A program made the position numbers and the translations under genes. From Chamaecrista fasciculata (lineage: Eukaryota > Streptophyta > Magnoliopsida > Fabales > Fabaceae), in the NCBI GenBank assembly GCA_003254925.1, contig QANZ01037291.1, positions 133,553 through 197,552 of the forward strand: a stretch of DNA of 64,000 nt, in the 5' to 3' direction. Shown here one piece after another: positions 20,761 through 31,807 of this stretch. Below the pieces are notes generated by a model that made no database searches, had not been told where the DNA came from, and saw only the letters and a list, made by a program, of their open reading frames with translations. Numbering within the stretch: the first letter of the stretch is position 1; each line of letters begins with the position of its first letter.

Positions 20761-21620
20761 TCTCAACATCAAGTAATTTAAGTTGTATGGATAACTATTC
20801 TTGAAAAAAAAAAGAATATAGAGCTTGGTCCCTCAGCAACTCAAAACACAAAGTCATATATAATAAATAGACTATGAATTAATAATTTAGTTTTTTTTCA
20901 ATTAAATTTAGCGACAAAAATTAATTAAGATCAGAGATTGTTTTATTGCTAACTTTTGCTCATCCTATATGCCAAGAGTTCGAGCTCCCTATCTGTCTAT
21001 CTGTCTATCTGTCCTCATGTTCTACTTTTTTGTATGTGATTTTTTCAAAGAAAAACAAAGGTTGAGGGAGTGGAAGTGCTCGAAAGCGAATCCACGCTAT
21101 GAGAAAAGTAATTATTTTTCACACACACATATAGCAAATATGTATGTAAAATAAATAAGGAACTAAACTGTTAACTTAGTAAAGAAAGAGAGACCAAATA
21201 ATAAATTTTTTCTTATTTTTAATTTCATAGACTATAATTTTAAACCTGTACTATAGTTTTCTATCTTTTCATGATATTTTCTCTAATCATATCGATTCCT
21301 TTCTCTCTCTTATATGTTAACCTAATTTGGTCCACCTCTTGGGAAAATTGGGAAATGATTCCATTTGAAAGCAGGGCCCTCCCTAAGTAGTCTCTACTCT
21401 TCTAAGTTTTAACCCACTCCAACAGTTATACGAATAAGACGAACAACACCATATATATATATATATATATATCCATCCACATTGCCATTTACTCAATAGT
21501 GTCCCTTTCAAAGGCAAATGTATAGTAATAAGGTACCCGTACCCTCCTACTATAATTTCTCCCCTTGTTATTAATTATTATACAAAACAACCACACACAC
21601 ACACCCTCCTTACTTTCCTT
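20761..21620. other. Intergenic with microsatellites
   Basis: No gene seen. Short tracts include (CTAT/CTGT)n at 20990-21012, (AT)n near 21452-21471 and (AC)n near 21590-21603. Confidence 0.5.
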
Positions 21621-21629
21621 TAAAAAAAA

Positions 21630-22146
21630 GGCCAAAGACTCAAATTAGTCCCTTATGTATAGGGTAGATTTCAAATTGGTCTCTTATCTTTCGTTTATTT
21701 TAGATTGGTCCTAAATCTTTTCATGATATTTCAAATTGGTCCCAAATCTACTTTCAAAACTCAATTTGACCTTATTTTCTAGCGATCTTAACTGGATAGA
21801 GAAAAAACTCTTCGAGAGTTAACACATAGTCTCGAAGTCGTCACTTTCGAACTTAGAATGAGAGAGATATAATCAATTTCATTTGTTTGACTTAGAAACA
21901 AATTATACACTTTTAGGACTCAATTTGACTTTGTTTGTTGATGGTCCTAAAGTACTCGTTAAAAAAACGTGTAAGTATGGATTCGTCGACGCATTTAAGC
22001 TTGAAATAAGAGAAATATAACCACATTTAGTATTTTCAGGTCTAATTAAAAACATCATGAAAAGATGTAGGACCCATCTGAAATAAATACAAGGGACCAT
22101 TTTGAAATCCACCCCCTACATAAAGGACCAATTTGAGAGTTTGACC
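21630..22146. mobile_element. Mutator-type MITE, 9-bp TSD, same family as 7152-11728
   Basis: The left end GGCCAAAGACTCAAATTAG and right end CCAATTTGAGAGTTTGACC are inverted partners. TAAAAAAAA flanks both ends (21621-21629 and 22147-22155). The interior shares ACTCTTCGAGAGTTAACACA, TCGAACTT-AGAATGAGAG and TGTTTGTTGATGG-type segments with the outer element at 7152-11728. It is non-coding and sits about 170 bp upstream of the peroxidase start. Confidence 0.75.
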
Positions 22147-22277
22147 TAAAAAAAACAAGCAAAAGGGTTTCAAACTTCAAAGAGGACCTAGCTAGTAGCT
22201 AATGCCTAATAGTAATACAAGTATACAAGTGGCTCGTGACCCCGACACCTTGATAGTTGTTAGTTGATACCCTCTCT

Positions 22278-22287
22278 ATTATATAAC
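22278..22287 (+). promoter_or_regulatory. Likely TATA box of the peroxidase gene
   Basis: ATTATATAAC lies 32-41 bp upstream of the first ATG (22319), leaving a very short 5' leader, or about 70 bp if the second in-frame ATG (22355) is used. Confidence 0.45.
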
Positions 22288-22318
22288 TTTAACTCCCTCC
22301 TTCTTTTCCCACACACAA

Positions 22319-23029
22319 ATGAAGAATCATTCTCTCTTTCTCTCTGCAAAAGCAATGGGCAGGCTTAATCATCTCATACTTGTGTTCTCTGTTTCACTAC
22401 TCATGATAACATTAACTAGTACTCTAACCGTGGCTCAGCTAAGTCCTCACCATTACGCCAAGATCTGCCCCAACGTGGAGCACATAGTGAGACAAGCCGT
22501 CAAAACCAAGTTTCAACAGACATTCACCACTGCTCCCGCCACCATTCGTCTTTTCTTCCATGACTGCTTCGTCCATGGCTGCGATGCTTCCATCATGGTC
22601 GCCTCTAATGGTAACAACAAAGCAGAGAAGGATCACCCTGACAATCTCTCCCTCGCCGGAGACGGCTTCGACACCGTCATCAAGGCAAAAGCCGCCGTCG
22701 ACGCCGTCCCTCAATGCCGGAACAAAGTCTCCTGCGCCGACATCCTCGCCTTGGCCACCCGCGACGTCGTTACACTGGTCTCTCTCTTCAGCTTTACCAA
22801 GTTTCTTACTTTCATTTTTAGGCAAAAGTATCATTTTGGTCCCTGAACTTTACATATGTGTAGGCTGGAGGGCCTTCTTATGTAGTGGAGCTAGGGAGGT
22901 ACGATGGGCTAGAATCGAAGGCATCGAGTGTGAATGGGAGGCTGCCACAACCACACTACAATCTGAACCAGCTCAATTCACTATTTGCTTCCAATGGCCT
23001 TACCCAGACTGAAATGATTGCTCTCTCTG
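22319..23029 (+). pseudogene. Class III peroxidase, first two exons only (truncated)
   Basis: Exon 1 is 22319-22777 (153 codons). Intron 1 is 22778-22863 (86 bp, GT-AG). Exon 2 is 22864-23029, followed by a GTAAAG donor. The product begins with a secretory signal (hydrophobic [14 protein letters not shown], likely cut near TVAQ-LSP). It keeps the distal heme site (RLFFHDCF, about residues 77-84), Cys-50, Cys-83 and Cys-88, the [16 protein letters not shown] block and [13 protein letters not shown]. Exon 2 ends at IALSG, just before the proximal-His exon (HTLGF in the family), which I cannot find in the window. The family acts in the cell wall or apoplast, oxidising phenolics with H2O2. It resembles the AtPrx51/73 type. 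The usual GRRDG is GRYDG here. The loss lies beyond a single-N join (23707), so a misassembled intact gene is also possible. Confidence 0.85.
22821..22853 (+). repeat. Transposon-terminus-like piece in peroxidase intron 1
   Basis: GGCAAAAGTATCATTTTGG followed by TCCCTGAACTTTAC matches the terminus of the GGCAAAA repeats at 16333 and 17040. It ends 10 bp before the exon 2 acceptor, so transposon DNA lies in the 3' part of this 86-bp intron. Confidence 0.45.
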
Positions 23030-23706
23030 GTAAAGTCATACACTCATACTCATACATACTACCACGCCTTTTCATTTGATTTTCGAATCCCACGCTTTCT
23101 TTCGTCACTCAAAATCCACTTTTCAAAATATTCCACTTGCCTATATATACTGTGCATTTCCCTCTGTTTCTCACTCTCTCTGCTTCATGTGATTCAATAC
23201 TTGATTGATTACTTGCTTTCTATTTCAAACAGTACCAGTAACGGACTTTTTCAAGGAAAACGAATATTTGGGTCTATTATAGTATTCACTGTTTTTTATG
23301 GTATGATTGGAAAAAAAAGACAAAAATTAGTAGAGTGTAGATTGTAGATAGGACGTTTTAATGTTTGTCATACTCTGTTATCCACTTATCCTTTTTTGTG
23401 TTTATTTTGGCCAAAGCTCTTTTAACAACTTCTGTCAAGAATAGGTTAAAACTTAAAATTCAATTTTTTTTTGGATTTTAGTCATTGTGTAAAATTTTTT
23501 TATCTTTTAAAAATTGTAATAAAAATTGAACTTTTAATTTTATATAAATATTTTTTTAATTAAGAGTTTTATATTAAAAATAAATATTGTTATAATTTTA
23601 ATATTTTATGATTATTGTTGAAATATATATTAATTGAAACTGAAAAATAATTATCATTGTAATTAATATATAGAATATCATTAACGTTGTGATATATCTA
23701 ATCTTA
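23030..23706. other. Peroxidase intron 2 start, then AT-rich DNA up to an N
   Basis: Begins with the 5' splice donor of the second peroxidase intron and grades into A/T-rich sequence. No third peroxidase exon is present. The segment stops at a single N (23707), where LTR sequence starts abruptly. Confidence 0.55.
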
Positions 23707-23707
23707 N

Positions 23708-25520
23708 AATGTGTTTGTGTGTATGAAGTGGTCTTGGGCAACTATTTTAATGTACGTGGGTTATGTGTGTGTAGTGGTAAAGAATATATGAAAAGTAATT
23801 TTCTTGACTAGAGAGAGAAATGTAATTATTAATTACAATCAAAAGATCGAATCAAATAAATGTGCAAAACTCAGCTGCAAGATTTCGTCCTACAGACAAA
23901 TGTTAAAAGTTTGTTTTGGTTTGCTAAAATTTTGTGTGAATTATGGTTTTTTGTGCAAGAAATTTATAATTGATGACTTGGTTATAAATTGATACCAATA
24001 ATTCTCTTGACTTATTGGTATTGCCGAGTAGCATGTTCTTGTTTTGACTTTATATTAAGTAATTGCATATTATTGTTGATTTGAGATTTTGAAAAAAAGT
24101 TTTTCATGTTAGCTAATCAGTTTTTCATTCACTTCAACAGGCTTGATCTGACCATATTTCATCATATATTTTAGTGACATTTTAGGGCATTTTATATTCA
24201 TTTGGGATTTAATTGCATGCCATTATGTCCCTTTATGATAAAATATGATGCCTTGAGGTTTGATGTATATTTGGACTATTTTGTGATTAATTTTGTGGTT
24301 TTCTCAGGTTTAATCTTTATTATTTGATTGATCCTCTTTATCTTGAGAATTCACTTAGTTTCTCGATGTTCTTGATAGGTTTTAATGAAGTCCAAAGTGC
24401 TGAAATACTTCGAGGAAGGCTCAGGGATGTTTGGAGACGAGTCAAGGACCAAACCGAGACGAACTAAAGCTTCTGGAAAAACCGTCATCGCAATCGCCGC
24501 CATGCATAGCCGCGGCGGGTCTCTCGGCGGGTTTGCGGCTAATTTTAATTAATTAGGCCCAAGCCCGATCTTGATGATTCTGACCTAGATTTTCTTGAGA
24601 TAAGCCGAAATTTTTATATATGAGGGTTCCTTAGGTCAGTTTGGAGGTACGCTAGCTTAGAGAGAGTTTTCCACATTCTTTATCTCGGTCATTAGCCATT
24701 CTCATCTTCTCGTGAAGCTTTTTGTTGAATCATGACAGTCAATTATGAAGTTGTTCTTCTGTCCACCATGAGCGGCTAAACACTCATACCCGGATGAGCA
24801 TTGGAGCAAAGCATGAACTAGGGTTTCACCCTTAGGGAGTTTTTCTGACACTAGAAGTAGGGTTTTACTTTATTGTTCTTGATTTCTAGTTGGACCTGAG
24901 AACTATTTTTGAATTCTGATTCTTGATTAAGAACTTGGTTTTATTTCTTTAATTATATCTTGATTGTAGCCCTAGAGTCTATACTAGTTTTGTTATAATT
25001 ATAGGTATATAGCTTTGACAATGATATTTATTATAAAGATTATGTTTCTTGATCTTCTTTATCATCAATTGAATAAAGGTTTTCAATTCTTGTTATGACT
25101 TATCTTGTTTGAGGTATTTTCATGATAACATTATTAATCTAAGTCATTGAGTTATTAGTGACTACCTTAAAATGATTTGTGTGAGATGCTCCATTTATCT
25201 TTAGTAGTGATGATTGCTTAATCCAATTGCTTTGTCGGGTACTCTCTCAATTTGGTTAATCCGTTAATTTATTATTATTGCCTTTCAATTCAGTCCTTTT
25301 AATCAAAAACCCAAAAATATTATTTCTTAATTTAATTATAGTTTTAGGTCATAGATAATTACTCAAAGAACGATTTTCCTTTGCTTTCACTCGATCAGTG
25401 ATAATTTGGTATCGTTGATTTTAAACTTTGCACAAAAGTTCCTCGAGAGATCGACTCGGATTGCACCACTATAGTGCATTAGTTTCGATATTTTTGACCA
25501 CCTAGCGATGGCTGCGATCA
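23708..25520 (+). repeat. Gypsy LTR copy A (5' end cut at an N)
   Basis: Bases 23708-25364 have the same length as 53363-55019 (1657 bp) and I found no difference in the stretches compared by eye. 55531-57187 is the same segment with a few per cent mismatches. The LTR ends GCGATCA and is followed by the PBS. By comparison with the copy at 55020, about 500 bp of its upstream part is missing at the N. Confidence 0.75.
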
Positions 25521-25523
25521 AAC

Positions 25524-25541
25524 TGGCGCCATTGTCGGAGA
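25524..25541 (+). promoter_or_regulatory. Primer binding site of the gypsy element
   Basis: TGGCGCCATTGTCGGAGA three bases after the LTR end. The form TGGCGCCGTTGCCGGGGA is the standard PBS of plant Athila/Tat-type elements; this copy has a few substitutions. A sister site is at 57341. Confidence 0.7.
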
Positions 25542-25559
25542 TCAAATGAAGACTATTCA

Positions 25560-26252
25560 TTGCTAGGACTGAATGCTATTGATGCTTTTGACATTAATGA
25601 TGAATTTTGGTCCACCCGGGACATGTATCTGTGTGATTTTAAACTGACTAATGATGACCTGAGTTCCCCTTTTCTTTCTTTCTTCTCTCCCCCTGAAATT
25701 TGTGCTTGTGGAGGTAATGAGGCTAATCTCACCTACTCGATAGTTAATCGTACTAGTCGCATACTACCACCAACTTTAGCACAAATTTATTATGCTTATG
25801 ACACTCCAATTGTTACTACTAATGCTAGCTCTAGCAAGAGCTTTAGTGTGTCATGTGCAGGTGTTGCTGTTGCTCCGAATTCTTCTCAAAGTTCCACAAC
25901 TCCATCTTGTGTGAGCTTCAATGGTGAAACATTGGAGAACTCTGGAATTTCCAATGCCATTAATCTTGGTGATGAGCAATCAAGCTCAATTTCTAACTCT
26001 GATTTTTCCTCTGATGATTCTATGCAAGTTAGTGTTTTGTCTCAATCTATTAAATTCTTGCACGATGCTTGTTTTGATGACAATACATGTGAGACTAATC
26101 ATTTTCATAAAAGGGAAGTCAGAGAAGCTGTGAGTTGCAATAGTGTGGGCACTGTTTCTCAAAGTGTGGGGGAGCGTGAACTTTTATCTTTAGATGTCAA
26201 ACAGCTCGTTCCCTCCATTATCCAACCACCCAGGAAGAAGAATTTAGGTTGA
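25560..26252 (+). pseudogene. Gypsy internal ORF of unknown function (pre-RT region)
   Basis: An open frame of about 230 codons without a true ATG at its start (it opens with TTG). It is Ser-rich, with GLNAIDAFDIND near the start and LDVKQLVPSIIQPP near the end. The last part and the sequence after its stop (26253-26470: EFKGAIGWSLADI, CTHRILLETDSKP) match the linker just before the RT domain in Athila-like polyproteins. No CCHC knuckle or DSG protease motif is visible, so gag and protease seem to be missing or deleted. A shorter copy follows the LTR at 57337. Confidence 0.5.
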
Positions 26253-26482
26253 TAGAAGTGTTAAAGGAATTCAAGGGAGCCATTGGGTGGTCATTAGCAG
26301 ACATTATGAGTATCAACCCCTCAATTTGCACCCATAGGATTCTCCTAGAGACTGACTCCAAGCCCAAAAAGACAACCCCAAAGATGTCTTAATCCATTGA
26401 TCCTTGAGGTTGTTAAGAAAGAGGTCACCAAGCTTTTGAGTGCGGGTATCATATACCCTATTTCAGATAGTGAGTGGGTGAG

Positions 26483-27941
26483 TGACTGGACACCCGTCGT
26501 AAGGTGTCAAACGGATCAAATTTAATTGTACTCGAGCCTTGCAAGTATAACTATATTTATTAAAGTATAGTATAGATGCTAACCCAAGGTCGGATCTCTC
26601 GCGGAACTCAATGTGATGAGGCTAAGAGAATTGTGACGAAGGTTGTAACTTCTATTTTTTAGGGTTGTCACGATTCAATAAGATATTATGAGTCAAAAGA
26701 ATACTTGAGAGAAAACCCTAGAGATAGACTATCATAGTTTGTTCATCATAAAGATTAGATAATGAATATGCATTTACTTTTCCAAGTTAGACAATGTATT
26801 TAAACTCTAAACACAATTAATCAAACAATGGAGAGGATACAAGATTAGGATAGGTAACTCATCCAAAACTGGGTTTATGAGCTATTTGCCAAAGCTCTTC
26901 GGGGCAATCTACATTATTGCCACATCGGAACAATAAACAAACATATACATCAATAATAATCCTAATTATGCAAACAAGATATGTAAACCACTCTTTAGCA
27001 AACCCTAAAGAGCTACTTCATTAATCATGAGAGAGACAAACTTCGGGAATGTCAAGGTCTCATTACTTTAACAAAAAAGTAATCTACGACTTATATATAA
27101 ACAACTTCAAAAATTACATTTGAAGAATTTGATCATACCTCATAAAATGCAACATCAACATCTGGACTTTACAACGAAACATGGTGAACTCAAGTCACAT
27201 CCTTGAGGCATTCCTCAAGTATCTACCTATTTAGTTACTCATGCTCTAGGATGAGAACTATTCTAAACTGAAGAGAGAATTGGTGTTTTCTTCGTAAATT
27301 GGTGAATTGGTGCCCTGAGCGTGGAATGATGACCTCTATTTATAGTGTTGAGTAGTGTGCTTAATCCGCAAGTCAAAGGAAGAAATTCGCCTCTGGGTCG
27401 TTGCTTGCTCCGACGGCCCAATACGAAGGCGCAGCGAAATATCTACGATATTTCAATTATATCTTCGTATCTTGAATCGTAGCCGTGCAAAACATACTCT
27501 ACTGCTTCGGATTAATCTGCGCCGCAAGATTTCCAATTTGGGCCGTTGGCTCAAAGTGATGGCGCAGCATGAAACTCTGCTGAAGCTTACTTGCTGACAT
27601 CATATTCCTATCAGATAGGTGCGCCGTGGGAATTACCGAATCTGGGCCGGTGGCCCACGTGGCGGCGCAAGGATATCTTGTGCTCAACGTGATCTTCTCG
27701 AATATTCTGATATTTCCCTCTTGGTTTGGCCCTGTTTGGATATCTGAAACACTGAATAAACCATTTAGTAGCACCTATTTATAAAGTACAATAAAGAAAC
27801 GCTAATTAACTCTTTTTATCCACTATATTCCACCATACCTTAGTGCTGCTCTTAGCATATCAACTGGTCTAATTCTAATATATTACTATTATAAACATAC
27901 CAAAAGAAGGCCAAATAACTTGTTCATTTTTGGGCTGATCA
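26483..27941. mobile_element. Solo LTR inside the gypsy pol gene, 5-bp TSD
   Basis: Begins TGACTGGACACC, ends GGGCTGATCA, and is flanked by GTGAG on both sides (26478-26482 and 27942-27946). The RT reading frame (EWVSPVQVVPKK) is continuous across the empty site. At 1459 bp with no PBS, PPT or second LTR, it is best read as a solo LTR left by recombination. The family is not identified. Confidence 0.78.
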
Positions 27942-28850
27942 GTGAGTCCAGTCCAAGTGGTCCCTAAAAAGAGTGGGATGACAGTAGTTAAAAATGAAAA
28001 AAATGAATTGATTCCCACTCGTGTCCAAAATTCATGGCGTGTGTGTATTGATTATAGAAAGCTAAATGACGCCACACGAAAGGAGCACTTTCCTTTACCT
28101 TTTATTGATCAAATGCTTGAGCGATTGGCTGGAAAATCTCATTACTGTTTCCTTGATGGTTTTTCAGGTTAGTTTAGGTTCCTATTGCTCCAGAGGACCA
28201 AGAAAAGACGACATTCACTTGTCCATTTAGAACTTTTGCCTACAGACGGGTGCCATTCGGGTTATGTAATGCTCTAGGAACCTTCCAAAGGTGTATGATG
28301 TCCATTTTTCATGAATTCCTTGAGGAAAGTATGGAAGTGTTCATGGATGATTTTACTGTATATGGCAATTCCTTTGATATCTGTCTTTTTAATTTGAAGA
28401 ATGTTCTGAAGAGATGCATTGACAATAATTTAATTTTGAACTTTGAAAAATGTCAATTCATGGTTAATTCTGGTATTTTGTTAGGTCATTTGATTTCTGA
28501 AAAAGGGATTGACAGGGCAAAGATTGAGGTGATATCCTCCCTTCCTTATCCTACAAACCTCAAGGAGGTTCGTTCCTTCTTAGGGCATGCAGCGTTTTAT
28601 AGGAGGTTCATAAAAAATTTTAGTGCCATTGCCCGATCTCTCACATGTCTTGTTTTAAAAGATGCAGAATTTGTCTTTGATGACACCTACAAAATTGCTT
28701 TTGATAATCTTAAGGCTTTGCTCACTTCCCCTCCTATCTTAGTTGCACCTAACTGGATTTTACCTTTTGAGATTTCCTGTGATGCTTCTAATTTTGCAGT
28801 TGGTGCCATGTTAGGTCAAAGGGAAGATAAAATGTCCAGGGTGATAGCTT
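27942..28850 (+). pseudogene. Gypsy reverse transcriptase, broken
   Basis: Motifs in order: SPVQVVPKKSG, WRVCIDYRKLNDATRKEHFP, FLDGFSG (stop at about 28170 and a frame change), PFGLCNA, then the catalytic FMDDFTVYG, FEKCQFMV, LGHLISEKGI and FLGHAAFYRRFIKNFS. The frame ends at a stop at 28850. Intact Athila/Tat RTs have the same motif order without stops. The gene is inactive in this copy. Confidence 0.8.
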
Positions 28851-28852
28851 AG

Positions 28853-29284
28853 GCTTCATCCACTCTTGGACCGGCTCAAGTGAATTATACCACAACTGAA
28901 AAAGAGCTATATGCAGTGGTATATGCTTTAGAGAAATTTAGACCATATTTGTTGAACTCTAAAGTTATTGTTTTCACTGACCATGCAACCGTGAGATTTC
29001 TATGGACTAAACCCCATTCAAAAGGTAGGTTATTGAGATGGGCATTTCTCCTACAAGAATTTGATGTTGAGATTCGAGATCGAGCAGGAGCAGAAAATCA
29101 TGTGGCGAATCATCTCAGTAGACCACCTTCTACAACTCAGGGAGTTGACTTTGACTCTGATATTGATAATTTCCCTGATTCTCTTTTGTGTTCTTTAGCC
29201 AGTGCTTTACCATGGTTTGGTGATTTAGTAAATTATTTGGTAGCTAATGTAACACCTCCTTCTCTGTCCCGCTCACAGGTTTAG
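28853..29284 (+). pseudogene. Gypsy RNase H and linker
   Basis: Continues the RT frame after one stop: [21 protein letters not shown], then [26 protein letters not shown] and [11 protein letters not shown]. These are the RNase H core and the end of the domain (D-x-LSR) found in plant gypsy polyproteins. It ends with a stop at 29284 before the integrase zinc-binding region. Confidence 0.75.
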
Positions 29285-30433
29285 AAACTTAAAAGTGAAG
29301 CAGAATATTACCTTTGGGAAGAACCAGATCTTTGGAAGATTTGTTCTGACCAAGTAATACGGCGCTGTGTGCCTCAGTGGGAAACATCTGGTATTCTATA
29401 AGCTTGCAATAGTTCAGTTTGTGGTGGCCATTTTAGTGCTAGGAAAACCTCTAGAAAGGTCCTTGATGCTGGTTTTTATTGGCCCACCCTTTTCAAAGAC
29501 TCATATGAATTTTGTAAAACTTGTGATGCGTGTCAACGTTTTGGGGGGAATTTTAAAAAACACGAAATGCCTCATAAACCTTTGCTATTTTGTGAGGTTT
29601 TTGATGTTTGGGGAATAGATTTCATGGGTCCTTTTCCTATTTCTAATGGTTATACTTACATTTTGTTCGCAGTTGATTATCTCTCCAGGTGGGTGGAAGC
29701 TATACCCACTAGGAAGAATGATGCCCAAGCGGTAGCCAAGTTTCTTAAGAGTAATATCTTCTGTAGATTTGGCTTTCCCCGGGCTATAGTAAGTGAGAGG
29801 GGTACCCATTTTTGTAATAGAATTATTGAAAATCTTTTTAAAAAGATGGGTGTGTTACATAAAACCTCTACACCCTACCACCCCCAAACCAATGGTTAAG
29901 CTGAAGTGTCAAATAGGGAGGTAAAAAGAATTCTAGAGAGAGTAGTGAAGCCAGATGGTAAGAATTGGTCTTTAAGACTTGAGGAAGCCTTGTGGGCCTA
30001 TAGAACGACTTTCAAGACTCCAATTGGTATGTCCCCTTATAGAATTGTTTTTTGCCACATCCCGGTTGAGCTTGAACACCGAGCTTATTTGGCCGTAAAA
30101 AGGTGTAATCTAGACTATGAAGCTAGTGGAGAAGAGAGAAAACTTCAATTGCATGAATTAGAAGAGATGAGGCTGGATGCTTATGAGAACTCTAGACTCT
30201 ACAAAGAAAAGACCAAGCAGATTCATGATCAAGGCATTCTCCGGAAAAATTTCCAAGTGGGAGACAAAGTCTTGAAGTTCAAAGCAAAGTTCAAAATCCG
30301 GGATGGTAAGTTGAAGACCCGATGGGATGGCCATTACACTGTTCTTGAAGTCCACCCATACGGAGCAATCAGAATTGAAGATGATGCAACCGGAAAAAAG
30401 AGTTTGGTCAATGGGCATCTTTTGAAGCCCTAG
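29285..30433 (+). pseudogene. Gypsy integrase, frameshifted, altered catalytic residue
   Basis: The zinc-binding segment (CKTCDACQRFG) lies in another frame at about 29,430-29,566. The catalytic core follows at 29,567: DFMGPFPISNGYTYILFAVDY with the first Asp. The second conserved Asp is replaced (IVSERGTHF, normally SDxG). HPQTNG is followed by a stop at about 29898, then the C-terminal half ([32 protein letters not shown]) in frame to 30433. The stop and the altered residue indicate a non-functional enzyme. Confidence 0.78.
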
Positions 30434-30563
30434 TTTGCACAAGCCTCAACTTAAATCCGTGTTCTATCTTCCCTTGCTTGTTCTTTAGTTTTTGTCCTTG
30501 ATTGCATGTGTTTTGGTCTTGTTTGCCCTTAATTTCATGTGTTTAGGATTGACTGAAATACAA

Positions 30564-30577
30564 GTGTGGGGGAGGTG
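30564..30577 (+). promoter_or_regulatory. Polypurine tract of the gypsy element
   Basis: GTGTGGGGGAGGTG, the purine-rich motif typically found between pol and the 3' LTR in Athila/Tat-like elements. The LTR is taken to start at the overlapping TGAGTAG. Confidence 0.55.
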
Positions 30578-31807
30578 AGTAGATGTAGGTTTTGATTTCA
30601 GTTTTTGTTATTTGTTTTGTTTTGTTTTGTTTTCATATTTTTTAGGATTTGGTGTGTTGAGAACTCTCTTGGTGATGTTTTGTGTTTGACTTAGCTGAGA
30701 TTAGATCAATTTTAGTGTCTTTAGGATTGATTTTCCTGTGCTCGAAGTGTTCGTTGTTTATTTTCGAGTCTGTAGTCATCTCTGTTTTTCATGCCGCCAA
30801 AACCGCCTCGGGACTAGCCATGGTGGGTTCGGCGGCGGGATTTACAGTATCCCACTGTAATTCCCGCCATGCACAGCCGCAGTGGGATAAGCCGAAATTT
30901 TCATATATGAGGGTTCCTTAGGTCAGTTTGGAGGTACGCTTGCTTAAAGACAGTTTTCCACATTCTTTATCTCAGTGATTAGCCATTCTCATCTTTCCGT
31001 GAAGCTTTTTGTGCATTTATGGCAGTCAATTCTGAAGTTGTTCATCTGCCCACCATGAGCGGCTAAACACTCATTCCCAGTGGAGCATTGGAGCGAAACA
31101 TGAACTAGGGTTTCACCCTTAGGGAGTTTTTCTCACACTAGAATTAGGGTTTTACTTTATTGTTCTTGATTTCTAGTTGGACCTGAGAACTATCTGTGAA
31201 TTCTGATTCTTGATTAAGAAGTTGGTTTTATTTCTTTAATTATATCTTGATTGTAACCCTAGAGTCTATACTAGTTTGGTTATAATTATAGGTATATAGC
31301 TTTGACAATGGTATTTGTTATAAAGATTATGTTTCTTGATCTTCTTTATCATCAATTGAATGAAGGTTTTCAATTCTTGTTATGATTTATCTTGTTTGAG
31401 GTATTTTCATGATAATATTGTTAATCTAAGTCATTGAGTTATTAGTGACTACCTTAGGATGATTTGTGTGAGATGCTCCATTAATCTTTAGTGGTGATGA
31501 TTGCTTAATCCAATTGCTCTGTCAGGTACTCTCTCAATTTGGTTAATCCGTTAATTTATTATTATTGCCTTTCAATTCAGTCCTTTTAATCAAAAACCCA
31601 AAAATATTATTGCTTAATTTAATTATTGCTTTAGGTCATAGATAATCACTCAAAGAACGATTTTCCTTTGCTTTCACCCGATTAGTGATAATTTGATATC
31701 GTTGCTTTTAAACTTTGCACAAAAGTTCCTCGAGAGATCGACTCGGATTGCACCAGTATAATCCATTAATTCTAGTATTTTTGACCACCTAGCGACGGGT
31801 GCGATCA
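30576..31807 (+). repeat. Gypsy 3' LTR (different U3)
   Basis: From GGATAAGCCGAAATTTTCAT (about 30887) to GCGATCA (31807) it parallels the 5' LTR, with scattered substitutions and small indels. The first about 310 bp has no match to the 5' LTR except a GC-rich GCCGCCATGC-like patch. So either two LTR subfamilies recombined or the 5' LTR was joined by the assembler. Confidence 0.6.

Larger units (their letters stand above)
23708..31807 (+). mobile_element. Athila/Tat-like Ty3-gypsy element, degenerate and possibly chimeric
   Basis: An LTR (23708-25520, truncated at an N), PBS at 25524, a 230-codon ORF, broken RT-RNase H-integrase frames, a purine-rich GTGTGGGGGAGG tract and a 3' LTR (30576-31807) follow the gypsy order. 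The PBS and the RT motif FMDDF fit Athila/Tat lineages. The 3' LTR matches the 5' LTR only over about its last 920 bp, with visible divergence; the upstream U3 portions are unrelated. A solo LTR interrupts pol. I see no gag zinc knuckle or protease. Confidence 0.78.

Noticed and set aside
22439-22834. A 131-codon ORF antisense to the peroxidase
   Set aside because: Shadow of GC-biased peroxidase exon 1; no homology or signals.
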